NCBI GenBank assembly: GCA_023664325.1
Contig: JAMPFS010000010.1
Location: 1 to 64,000, forward strand
Origin: Clostridium sp.
GTDB lineage: Bacteria; Bacillota; Clostridia; Lachnospirales; Lachnospiraceae
Length of the DNA: 64,000 nucleotides
Direction of reading: 5' to 3'
The position numbers and the translations under genes were made by a program. Below the pieces are notes generated by a model, which saw nothing but the letters and a program-made list of their open reading frames with translations, did no database searches and was not told where the DNA came from. This document shows, in pieces, positions 51,882 to 59,632 of the stretch. Each line of letters starts with the position of its first letter. Position 1 is the first letter of the stretch.

Positions 51882-53382
51882 TATCCTGGGAATGAGCCTG
51901 ATGAATCTGTGGCGCCGTAAGACGCGGACTGTGCTGACAGTATTAGGCGTTATTATTGGTACCGCCTCCATTGTGGTGATGCTTTCGCTCGGTATCGGAC
52001 TTCGGGAGTCAATGTTGGAGCAGGTGGGAACGGCTGGCGGTCTGACCGAAATCATGGTATCTTCGGATGCGGATTATGGCACAGACGATTTACTGCTTAG
52101 CGACAGTACGATAGAGCTGTTTTACGGTATCGACCATGTGGAAAAGGTGGAGCCGCAGATCTGGTACAGCATGCCTGTGCAGGCGGGTAAGTATGAGAAT
52201 ATGTTCACGATTATAGGCGTTTCAGATGAATATCTGGCAAATATTGAATTGGAACAGGGAGAACTGCCGCAGGCAGGCGGAACGCTCAGCATGATTGCGG
52301 GGAATCAGGTTATCACGGAATTTATGGATGTGGCAACAGGAGAGTGGACGTATTACGAGTCGGATGAACTGCCAAATGTAGATATGTTGACAACGCCAAT
52401 GGTAGGCGGAATCGAAAAGGAAGAATCCTATACGGCAGATAACATGGATAATGACAGGTCTGACACAGGAGGATATTCGGATCCCACCTTTGCCTTGTCT
52501 TCAGAGGATAATGAAAATGAGAATGAGGATAACTTTGGCACAGAGGAAGATTTCAGTATGGATGAGGATGATTCTGATGATTTTTTCCGGGAAGAATATG
52601 AAGATGATAGTATGAGTTACAGTTATTTTTCGCCGTCCATGAAGCGTGTTCCGGTTAAGGTGACCGGGGTGACGGCAGGAGATGCGGAGAGTTATTCGGA
52701 ATATTCCTATTACTGTTACACGCGGCTTGATGTATTAAAAGATTTTTTAAAGCAAAACTATTCCTTAAATGAGGTGATTCCGGGGCAGCCAACCGACCGG
52801 GATGGAAAGCCTTACCGTGACTTGAAATACAGCCAGATTACTGTCAAGGTGGATGAGTCAAACAATGTGGAGGATGTTCTCCAAACGATACAAAGTATGG
52901 GATACCGTGCGGAGGCGAATAAGGAATGGCTGGAAGAGATAGAGAAAGAGTTTATGATTATTGAGGCGGTTTTAGGCGGTATTGGCGCTGTTTCCATGTT
53001 GGTGGCTGCAATCAGTATCGCCAATACGATGACAATGTCCATTTATGAGCGGACAAAAGAAATCGGAATCATGAAGGTGTTAGGCTGTGGACTGGGGAAT
53101 ATTCGTTCCATGTTCTTATCAGAGGCAGCATTTATTGGTTTTTTAGGTGGTTTGGCGGGAATCGGATTAAGTTATTTGCTATCCATGGTCGTCAATCAGG
53201 TTGCCCCGTCTTTTGTGGGTGAGAGCATGGATTTGGCAGAGGGAGCCAGTATTTCCCGGATACCGCCGTGGCTCGTGTTGCTGGCAATTATTTTTTCCAC
53301 CATTATTGGTATGGTTGCGGGATTTTTCCCGGCGCAGCGTGCAACAAAATTAAGTCCGTTGGCGGCAATCCGCAATGAATAA
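51868..53382 (+). CDS. MacB/FtsX-type ABC transporter permease
   Basis: A 504-residue permease. TM1 is at about 20-42, preceded by the family start RRKTRTVLTVLGVIIGTASI. A large MacB-PCD extracytoplasmic domain (about 45-360) follows, then three C-terminal helices with SIANTMTMSIYERTKEIGIMK. The outer domain has an acidic insertion rich in Glu, Asp and Asn (about 210-255). Its start overlaps the previous gene by 14 bases. No HlyD-type adaptor is present, so the NEW3-domain protein may take that place. A strong hairpin ends the operon. Confidence 0.9.
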   Translation: MKISDILGMSLMNLWRRKTRTVLTVLGVIIGTASIVVMLSLGIGLRESMLEQVGTAGGLTEIMVSSDADYGTDDLLLSDSTIELFYGIDHVEKVEPQIWYSMPVQAGKYENMFTIIGVSDEYLANIELEQGELPQAGGTLSMIAGNQVITEFMDVATGEWTYYESDELPNVDMLTTPMVGGIEKEESYTADNMDNDRSDTGGYSDPTFALSSEDNENENEDNFGTEEDFSMDEDDSDDFFREEYEDDSMSYSYFSPSMKRVPVKVTGVTAGDAESYSEYSYYCYTRLDVLKDFLKQNYSLNEVIPGQPTDRDGKPYRDLKYSQITVKVDESNNVEDVLQTIQSMGYRAEANKEWLEEIEKEFMIIEAVLGGIGAVSMLVAAISIANTMTMSIYERTKEIGIMKVLGCGLGNIRSMFLSEAAFIGFLGGLAGIGLSYLLSMVVNQVAPSFVGESMDLAEGASISRIPPWLVLLAIIFSTIIGMVAGFFPAQRATKLSPLAAIRNE

Positions 53383-53394
53383 GAGTCATAAAAG

Positions 53395-53437
53395 AAGCTG
53401 CCATATTTTGTTTTACCAAAATATGGCAGCTTTATTC
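53395..53437. terminator. Bidirectional terminator
   Basis: AAGCTGCCATATTTTG (53395-53410) pairs perfectly with CAAAATATGGCAGCTT (53417-53432). It serves the ABC operon and the convergent gene at 53453. Confidence 0.9.
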
Positions 53438-53452
53438 TTGCGTGTTTGGAAT

Positions 53453-54655
53453 TTATGCCGACTGGGATTTTCCCGTGGCAAAATCAATCTGCTGTATGGT
53501 TCCGGCAGCTCCGGTAGATTCCCGGAGATAAACACCGGTCTGTCTGACAACTGCCTGGGTTTCATTCGTATCTAATGACTTGTGCGTAAATTCCGTATTC
53601 GCATAACCTAAATAGATAGCGCCGATATCTGCCTGCTTCAAGTCCATTAGTTTATCATTGCCGGAGGCATCCTTCGTCCAGATTTTTAATTTGGAATAGA
53701 CCGCATCATTCTCATCAATCCATCCATTTCCGTCCTCGTCATAGGCTGCGAGGTCTTCAAAACCGTTGCCGGACTGGGTTCCGAACAATTCCTTTCCATT
53801 GTCAATGATGCCGTTTTCATTTTCATCTAAGGCGAGAAAACCATTTCCCTTTGCAAGCTGGGAAATCTCCTCTTTCCTGCCGTCTCCATCAATATCGAAG
53901 AACCATTTCTGGTCGCTGATCGTATCGGGAGCATCCTCTAACTGGATCACAAGCGGATCGGTTAAAATATACTGTGTATTTTCTTTCAGTGTGGAGGTTT
54001 CCTGCATGAAAGCCCGGCTCATCTTCATGGAAATATTAAAGTCGATGCTTCGACCGTCTGCTGTCTGTACCGTTCCTTTACCGTCAAAGGTGGTAGTTTC
54101 TGCCTCGCTTTGCTTTGTCGTGGATCTGGTCTGAATATTCCAAATGGTTCCAGGCTGTGAGGAAACTGTTGTCAGATCGACAATATAGGTATCCATCTGT
54201 TGTACCTGTAATTCAGAGGAAGAAGCCGAGTAACTTCCACCCAGAACACTCTGATACTGTGCCTGATAACTGCCATGACCGAGAAGCTGCTGTCTGATCC
54301 GCTCCATTAACTGTTCTAATCGTTCGATGAACCGCAGCCGGAAATTATCCATTGCAGAACGCGCATCTATAAGGTTTATAGTTGCCCCGGGCATATTGGT
54401 ATAGAGGTCAGAAGCAGTTGGCGTGGCATCATCCTCCGAAGCATTCGAGCGTAAGTAAGTGTCATACTGTTTGGATGATTTACCGGACAACGCAGTCTGG
54501 CTGAATTGCGAATAGCTTTGTAAAAAGGAAGTAGAAGTCTGATAGACTCCTTTTGTGTTTTGAACGGTTACAGTGTTGGTTGTTTCCGTACTCTGTGTGT
54601 AGAACCGCCCTGTGTTCATATTGATTGAACTTGAATTGATTTTCATATCCGTCAC
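53453..54655 (-). CDS. Hypothetical protein with DxDxDG calcium-type motifs
   Basis: A 400-residue protein without a signal peptide. The N-terminal ~220 residues are Ser/Thr/Gln-rich. The C-terminal region (about 245-350) is a recognisable conserved domain with FFDIDGDGRKEE, ALDENENGIIDNGKELFGTQ and AAYDEDGNGWIDENDAV. These are repeated DxDxDG loops like those of calcium-binding EF-hand or RTX-associated proteins. The domain occurs at the end of many unannotated bacterial proteins. Export route and role are unknown. AAGGGTGACGG precedes the ATG. Confidence 0.75.
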   Translation of the reverse strand: MTDMKINSSSINMNTGRFYTQSTETTNTVTVQNTKGVYQTSTSFLQSYSQFSQTALSGKSSKQYDTYLRSNASEDDATPTASDLYTNMPGATINLIDARSAMDNFRLRFIERLEQLMERIRQQLLGHGSYQAQYQSVLGGSYSASSSELQVQQMDTYIVDLTTVSSQPGTIWNIQTRSTTKQSEAETTTFDGKGTVQTADGRSIDFNISMKMSRAFMQETSTLKENTQYILTDPLVIQLEDAPDTISDQKWFFDIDGDGRKEEISQLAKGNGFLALDENENGIIDNGKELFGTQSGNGFEDLAAYDEDGNGWIDENDAVYSKLKIWTKDASGNDKLMDLKQADIGAIYLGYANTEFTHKSLDTNETQAVVRQTGVYLRESTGAAGTIQQIDFATGKSQSA

Positions 54656-54725
54656 CCTTTCTTATTGCAGATATTATTTACCTGTTCATACTGCATTGCT
54701 GCAATTGCGTGATACGCAATGTATA

Positions 54726-54792
54726 CCAGTCTAACCAATGTGTATCACAATTGAAAAAGTGTTTATCAAGCTCCAATCTAACCAATTTATAT
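54726..54792. repeat. Paired 20-bp direct repeats in tgt upstream region
   Basis: Two 20-bp copies matching at 17 positions lie at 54726-54745 and 54773-54792, 47 bases apart, sharing TCTAACCAAT. A small palindrome ATTGCG-TGATA-CGCAAT is at 54704-54720. They fall in the divergent 220-base gap between the calcium-motif gene and tgt, and could be operators for either gene. Confidence 0.5.
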
Positions 54793-54875
54793 ATCGGATG
54801 AAAGCCTGGAAATCTTTAGAGACTGGCAGCGGCATGTGAAAAGAAAGGTTTACAAGTTATCAAAAGGAAAGTATA

Positions 54876-56039
54876 ATGGAGAACAGTGTAATTTGGAAAG
54901 GGCAGGCTATGTATCAGATTAAAAACAAAGATGGAAATGCAAAACGTGCAACGGTTACAACCGTACACGGTACAATAGAGACGCCGGTTTTTATGAATGT
55001 GGGAACAGCGGCCGCGATCAAAGGCGCAGTGTCCACAGCAGATTTACAGGAGATTGGAACGCAGGTAGAGCTTTCCAATACCTATCATTTGCATGTCAGA
55101 CCGGGTGATAAAGTGATAAAGCAGTTGGGGGGGCTTCATAAATTTATGAACTGGAACAAACCGATCCTTACTGATTCGGGTGGGTTTCAGGTATTTTCCC
55201 TAGCAGGGTTGCGAAAGATTAAAGAAGAAGGCGTCTGGTTTCACTCCCATGTGGACGGACGAAAGATTTTCATGGGTCCGGAGGAAAGTATGCAGATTCA
55301 GTCGAATCTTGCATCTACCATTGCGATGGCATTTGATGAGTGTGCGCCAAGCACCGCAGACCGTGCCTACATTGAAAATTCCGTTGAGCGGACTACAAGA
55401 TGGCTTGCGCGTTGTAAGACAGAGATGGCAAGGCTGAACTCCTTAGAAGATACGATTAACAGGGAACAGTGGCTTTTTGGAATCAATCAGGGAGGCATCC
55501 TGGCGGATATTCGGATTGAACATGCAAAGCGGATATCGGAGATGAATCTTGAAGGTTATGCGATTGGCGGGCTTGCAGTCGGGGAAAGCCATGAGGAGAT
55601 GTATCATATCATTGAAGAGACGGTTCCATATCTTCCGGAACAGAAACCTACCTATTTGATGGGAGTCGGAACGCCATCCAATATATTAGAGGCGGTAGAC
55701 AGAGGCGTGGATTTCTTTGATTGTGTCTATCCAAGCCGGAATGGACGGCATGGACATGTATATACGAATCATGGCAAACTGAATCTTTTTAATGCGAAAT
55801 ACGAGCTTGACAGCAGACCGGTTTCCGAGGAGTGTCATTGTCCGGCGTGCCGCAATTATTCGAGAGCGTATATCCGCCATTTGTTAAAAGCGAAAGAAAT
55901 GCTTGGAATGAGACTTTGTGTCTTGCATAATTTGCATTTTTATAATAATATGATGAGTGAGATTCGGGAAGCCATTGAGCAGGGGCGGTATCAGGAATAT
56001 AAGAAGATGCGGCTTGATGGATTTAACCAGGGAGAATAA
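54876..56039 (+). CDS. tgt: tRNA-guanine transglycosylase (queuine synthesis)
   Basis: A 387-residue enzyme that exchanges guanine for preQ1 at the wobble position of GUN-anticodon tRNAs. The catalytic Asp lies in LTDSGGFQVFSL, the second in FDCVYPSRNGRHGH, and the zinc site is at CHCPACRNYSRAYIRH. AAAGGAAAG precedes the ATG at 54876; an ATG 33 bases later matches the usual family N-terminus. queA is not in the window. It is followed 39 bases later by yajC, a common gene order. Confidence 0.95.
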   Translation: MENSVIWKGQAMYQIKNKDGNAKRATVTTVHGTIETPVFMNVGTAAAIKGAVSTADLQEIGTQVELSNTYHLHVRPGDKVIKQLGGLHKFMNWNKPILTDSGGFQVFSLAGLRKIKEEGVWFHSHVDGRKIFMGPEESMQIQSNLASTIAMAFDECAPSTADRAYIENSVERTTRWLARCKTEMARLNSLEDTINREQWLFGINQGGILADIRIEHAKRISEMNLEGYAIGGLAVGESHEEMYHIIEETVPYLPEQKPTYLMGVGTPSNILEAVDRGVDFFDCVYPSRNGRHGHVYTNHGKLNLFNAKYELDSRPVSEECHCPACRNYSRAYIRHLLKAKEMLGMRLCVLHNLHFYNNMMSEIREAIEQGRYQEYKKMRLDGFNQGE

Positions 56040-56078
56040 GGAAAACAGAAAGAAATAAAAAGAAAAGAGGATTTTATT

Positions 56079-56429
56079 ATGTTATCAGCGTTATCAATGG
56101 TATTGGCAGACCAGACAGCGGCTATGGAGGGACAGACAGCCGGAAGCTGGATCATGTTGATTATGGAGCTTGTGTTTATTGTCGGAATTATGTATTTTAT
56201 CATTATCCGTCCGCAGAAAAAGCAGCAAAAAAAGATGGATGATTTGAGAAATTCTGTTCAGCCGGGTGACAACATCATGACGACAGGCGGTTTTTACGGA
56301 GTTGTGTTAGATGTTGTGGATGATACAGTGATTGTTGAATTTGGTAACAACAAAAACTGCCGGATTCCGATGCATAAGAATGCTATCGCAGAGGTGGAAA
56401 GAGACGAGGAAGAGAGTAAGGATTCCTGA
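56079..56429 (+). CDS. yajC: Preprotein translocase accessory subunit YajC
   Basis: A 116-residue membrane protein. One hydrophobic segment (about 22-44) is followed by the family signature IIRPQKKQQKKMDDLRNSVQPGDNI. A beta-rich cytoplasmic domain follows (GFYGVVLDVVDDTVIVEF). It associates with SecDF in protein export. AAAAGAGGA precedes the ATG. secD and secF do not follow; a convergent gene lies next. Confidence 0.93.
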   Translation: MLSALSMVLADQTAAMEGQTAGSWIMLIMELVFIVGIMYFIIIRPQKKQQKKMDDLRNSVQPGDNIMTTGGFYGVVLDVVDDTVIVEFGNNKNCRIPMHKNAIAEVERDEEESKDS

Positions 56430-56496
56430 AAACAAAGAGATAAAAGGCAAATGCTGTCGTTTCATAGCGGCAGCATTTGCCTTTTTGTGTGGCAGC

Positions 56497-57354
56497 TTAT
56501 GCGTTGTGTCTGCGGTACTCTAAAATCGGCTGCAATAATGTGTCGGGAATCCGCAGGCTGCCCCTGCCGGTTCCAATGGCAATATCAGGTTTTACAGCGC
56601 CGTGGAAATCAGAACCTCCGGAGACAAGCAGGTTTCTGGCAAATGCGATACTTCTAAGCTCCTGGGTCTGCCCGGAATCATAGGTAGAATAGTAACATTC
56701 CATTCCGGCAAGCCCTAATGGGATTAATGTCTCGTCTAACAGCCGTTCCAATTCGGATTTGGAAAACTGATAGGAATATGGATGCGCAAGAATTGCCGTT
56801 CCGCCGGCATTTTGAATCAGTCCGATTACATGCTCCGGAGTCACCTTTGGTTTTGCGAGGTAAAAGGGACAGCCAATGCCCAAATATTTATCAAAGGCTT
56901 CTGATTTATTGGCGCAGATGCCCTTTTCTACTAAAACTCTTGCAAAATGGGCTCTCGTAATGACACTGTTTGCATTGCCATGTAAGAGTTCTTCCATTGT
57001 AAGGGGGATGCCGGCATCCACGAATTTTTGTATCATTTGCACGTTCCGGTCAATTCTTGCCTGTTTCAATGCTTTTAGCGCCTCTAAAAACTCCGGGTCT
57101 TTATAATTGACGAACAGTCCGACAATGTGGATTTCACGGTTGTTGTAGTAACATGAGAGTTCAATACCCGGGATAACTTCAAGGTCTTCGTGGCGGCTGC
57201 CGGCGGCTATTGCCTCAGCGACCCCGTCTACGGTGTCATGGTCTGTGAGCGCAAAATGAGTAAGACCTGCGTTGTGTGCAAGTTCGACAACCTCTGTAGG
57301 CGTAAACGAACCATCCGATGCAGTGGAATGTACATGTAAGTCAATTGTATTCAT
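56497..57354 (-). CDS. PHP-domain phosphoesterase (YciV/TrpH-like)
   Basis: A 285-residue metal-dependent phosphatase of the PHP class. The metal motifs are DLHVHSTASDGSFTP at the N-terminus, ALTDHDTVDG, IPGIELSCYY with EIHIVGLFV, and near the end SGGSDFHGAVKP. Relatives hydrolyse 3',5'-nucleoside bisphosphates such as pAp, or act as 5'-3' exoribonucleases. The ATG at 57354 has GGAGG eight bases upstream and begins the conserved domain. Convergent with yajC. Confidence 0.9.
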   Translation of the reverse strand: MNTIDLHVHSTASDGSFTPTEVVELAHNAGLTHFALTDHDTVDGVAEAIAAGSRHEDLEVIPGIELSCYYNNREIHIVGLFVNYKDPEFLEALKALKQARIDRNVQMIQKFVDAGIPLTMEELLHGNANSVITRAHFARVLVEKGICANKSEAFDKYLGIGCPFYLAKPKVTPEHVIGLIQNAGGTAILAHPYSYQFSKSELERLLDETLIPLGLAGMECYYSTYDSGQTQELRSIAFARNLLVSGGSDFHGAVKPDIAIGTGRGSLRIPDTLLQPILEYRRHNA

Positions 57355-57423
57355 AGGGAACCTCCATTTTTCTGAAGTGCTTATCATATTTTATGCAATT
57401 GAGAAATGCTTCCTTTTTTCTTT

Positions 57424-57441
57424 TGTTACATAACTGTAACA
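57424..57441. promoter_or_regulatory. 18-bp perfect palindrome upstream of the NifU-like gene
   Basis: TGTTACA (57424-57430) and TGTAACA (57435-57441) are a perfect 7-4-7 inverted repeat. It stands between the PHP gene start (57354) and the NifU-like gene start (57650). The spacing and symmetry suit an operator for a dimeric regulator, perhaps of the CRP/FNR kind, but no consensus matches exactly. Confidence 0.5.
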
Positions 57442-57649
57442 TAGCAGAAATTCACAATTACCTATATATTATACTTGAAATGCCGAAAAAATGAAAGAAG
57501 CTGGATAAATTAACCAATTTAGGACTAGATTTTTTTGTCGAGATATGAGAAAATGTAAACAGTTACGGCATACGGTTTTCTGTTGCAGGGAAAACACAGT
57601 CTTATGCGTAGGACGTGCCGGAAATTTTATATTTGAAAGGAGTTTCAAC

Positions 57650-58357
57650 ATGATTTATTCACAGGAAGTAGAAAACATGTGTCCGGTAGCACAGGGTGTT
57701 CATCATGGCTGTGCGCCAATCCCTGAGGAAGCAAAATGGGTACAGGCAAAAGAAGTAAAGGATATCTCCGGTTTAACACACGGTATCGGTTGGTGTGCGC
57801 CGCAGCAGGGCGCCTGCAAGCTGACACTGAATGTAAAGGAGGGTATCATTCAGGAGGCTTTGGTTGAGACGATCGGATGTTCTGGCATGACTCATTCCGC
57901 AGCTATGTCCGCAGAGATTCTTCCGGGCTTGACCGTTATGGAGGCATTGAATACTGACTTGGTATGTGATGCAATTAACACGGCTATGAGAGAGTTATTC
58001 CTTCAGATTGTTTATGGGCGTACACAGAGCGCATTTTCCGAGGATGGTCTTCCGGTAGGAGCTGGTCTTGAGGATTTGGGAAAAGGCCTTCGCTCACAGG
58101 TTGGTACCATGTATGGTACGCTCAAGAAAGGACCTCGCTACTTGGAGATGGCAGAGGGTTATGTTACCGCAATTGCTTTGGATGCAGAGGATTTAATCAT
58201 CGGTTACAAGTTTGTGAATCTTGGTAAGATGACCGATTTCATCAAGAAGGGCGATGATCCAAATACAGCATATGACAAGTCTTGTGGACAGTACGGCAGA
58301 GTAGATGATGCAGTGAAGTTAATTGATCCGCGTACAGACAAAGAGATTGCGAAATAA
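57650..58357 (+). CDS. NifU/IscU-like scaffold-type protein, partner of GGGtGRT
   Basis: A 235-residue protein. Residues about 45-100 resemble the NifU N-terminal (IscU) fold: GIGWCAPQQGACKLTL, then the GCSGMTHSAAMSAEILPG segment. Seven cysteines are present (11, 21, 49, 56, 77, 106, 212). Cys49 or 56, Cys77 and Cys212 could give the three cluster ligands, by analogy with IscU. The C-terminal half (about 125-235) is not a standard NifU domain. AAAGGAG precedes the ATG at 57650. It is followed 20 bases later by the GGGtGRT gene, so the two form an operon. Fe-S cluster or sulfur handling is inference. Confidence 0.78.
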   Translation: MIYSQEVENMCPVAQGVHHGCAPIPEEAKWVQAKEVKDISGLTHGIGWCAPQQGACKLTLNVKEGIIQEALVETIGCSGMTHSAAMSAEILPGLTVMEALNTDLVCDAINTAMRELFLQIVYGRTQSAFSEDGLPVGAGLEDLGKGLRSQVGTMYGTLKKGPRYLEMAEGYVTAIALDAEDLIIGYKFVNLGKMTDFIKKGDDPNTAYDKSCGQYGRVDDAVKLIDPRTDKEIAK

Positions 58358-58377
58358 TAGAAGGAGGTAACGAGAGA

Positions 58378-59388
58378 ATGGCATTATTTGAATCATATGA
58401 AAGAAGAATTGATAAGATTAATGAAGTACTTAACAGCTACGGTATCTCCTCTATCGAAGAAGCAGAGAAGATTACGAAGGATGCTGGTTTAGATGTATAT
58501 AATCAGATTAAGGGAATCCAGCCAATTTGTTTTGAGAACGCTTGCTGGGCATACACGGTAGGCGCTGCAATCGCGATCAAGAAGGGCTGTAAGAGAGCAG
58601 CAGATGCAGCAGCAGCCATCGGTGAAGGTCTTCAGGCTTTCTGTATTCCGGGTTCCGTTGCAGATACCCGTAAGGTTGGTCTTGGACATGGTAATTTAGG
58701 TAAGATGCTGCTTGAGGAGGAGACCAAGTGCTTTGCATTCTTAGCAGGCCATGAGTCTTTCGCAGCAGCAGAGGGAGCAATCGGTATTGCAGAGAAGGCA
58801 AACAAGGTTCGTAAGGAGCCTCTTCGTGTGATCCTGAACGGTTTAGGAAAGGATGCTGCTCAGATTATTGCCCGTATCAATGGATTTACCTTTGTTGAGA
58901 CAGAGTATGACCCATATACGAATGAAGTCAAGGAAGTATTCCGCAAGTCTTATTCCGAGGGACTTCGCGCCAAGGTAAACTGCTATGGTGCAAATTCCGT
59001 GCCGGAAGGTGTGGCAATCATGCATAAAGAGGGTGTGGATGTATCCATTACCGGTAACTCCACGAACCCGACAAGATTCCAGCATCCGGTAGCCGGTACA
59101 TATAAGAAAGAATGTATTGAGCAGGGTAAGAAATATTTCTCTGTTGCTTCCGGTGGTGGTACAGGACGTACCCTTCATCCGGATAACATGGCAGCCGGCC
59201 CTGCTTCTTATGGTATGACGGATACATTAGGACGTATGCATTCGGATGCGCAGTTTGCCGGTTCTTCATCCGTTCCTGCACACGTTGAGATGATGGGCTT
59301 GATTGGCGCAGGCAACAACCCAATGGTTGGTATGACAGTTGCGGTTGCCGTTTCGATTGAGGAAGCAGCCGAGGCTGGCAAATTCTAA
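58378..59388 (+). CDS. GGGtGRT family protein
   Basis: A 336-residue soluble protein. The family-naming motif GGGTGRT stands at residues 259-265, followed by LHPDNMAAGPASYGMTDTLGR. Other notable parts are the Ala-rich NACWAYTVGAAIAIKKG near 54-70 with nearby cysteines (51, 56, 71, 89, 118), and the end VPAHVEMMGLIGAGNNPM. The function of the family is unknown. Codon use and coupling with the NifU-like gene suggest high expression and a joint role. AAGGAGG precedes the ATG. Confidence 0.88.
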   Translation: MALFESYERRIDKINEVLNSYGISSIEEAEKITKDAGLDVYNQIKGIQPICFENACWAYTVGAAIAIKKGCKRAADAAAAIGEGLQAFCIPGSVADTRKVGLGHGNLGKMLLEEETKCFAFLAGHESFAAAEGAIGIAEKANKVRKEPLRVILNGLGKDAAQIIARINGFTFVETEYDPYTNEVKEVFRKSYSEGLRAKVNCYGANSVPEGVAIMHKEGVDVSITGNSTNPTRFQHPVAGTYKKECIEQGKKYFSVASGGGTGRTLHPDNMAAGPASYGMTDTLGRMHSDAQFAGSSSVPAHVEMMGLIGAGNNPMVGMTVAVAVSIEEAAEAGKF

Positions 59389-59423
59389 ATATACCCTATT
59401 TCAATAAAAGTGCCGAAAGGCTG

Positions 59424-59459
59424 AAAGTACCGTAATCTTAGGGGTTGCGGTACTTTTTT
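59424..59459 (+). terminator. Terminator after GGGtGRT
   Basis: A 12-bp stem (59424-59435 with 59445-59456, one T-G pair) around AAAGTACCG/CGGTACTTT, followed by T residues. It probably marks the last chromosomal feature before the inserted element. Confidence 0.85.
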
Positions 59460-59535
59460 CATACCCAAAATGGGAAAATGGAAATTTGCTGTGAGAGGTC
59501 GTGAAAAGTGCAAAAATTTGGAGGGTAGGCATCCG

Positions 59536-59569
59536 GTAGGTAACGAGTAGGTAACAAGGTGTAGGTAAC
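59536..59569. repeat. Three GTAGGTAAC direct repeats next to the integrase
   Basis: GTAGGTAAC occurs at 59536-59544, 59547-59555 and 59561-59569, just past the integrase 3' end. Short clustered repeats at this place resemble arm-type integrase or excisionase binding sites. The motif recurs in GGTAGGTAAC at about 62741, before the second HTH gene. The role is inferred from position only. Confidence 0.5.
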
Positions 59570-59594
59570 AAAAATTTGCAGAGGTCGAGACAAA

Positions 59595-59632
59595 GAAAAT
59601 GCCGCAGCCACAAGGGTTACGACATTTTTTCG
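59595..59632 (-). terminator. Integrase terminator
   Basis: On the minus strand AAAATGTCG pairs with CGGCATTTT around the integrase stop codon, followed by a T-containing run. It is imperfectly similar to the chromosomal terminator at 59424-59459 (about two thirds identical over 38 bases), which may reflect the att junction. Confidence 0.55.

Noticed and set aside
57418..57445. Rex (redox) operator upstream of the NifU-like gene
   Set aside because: The half-sites resemble TTGTTA but the spacer is two bases too long for the Rex consensus, so only a generic palindrome is reported.
59536..59569. CRISPR-like array at the GTAGGTAAC repeats
   Set aside because: Repeats are 9 bases with 2-5 base gaps, far too small for a CRISPR array, and no cas gene is present.
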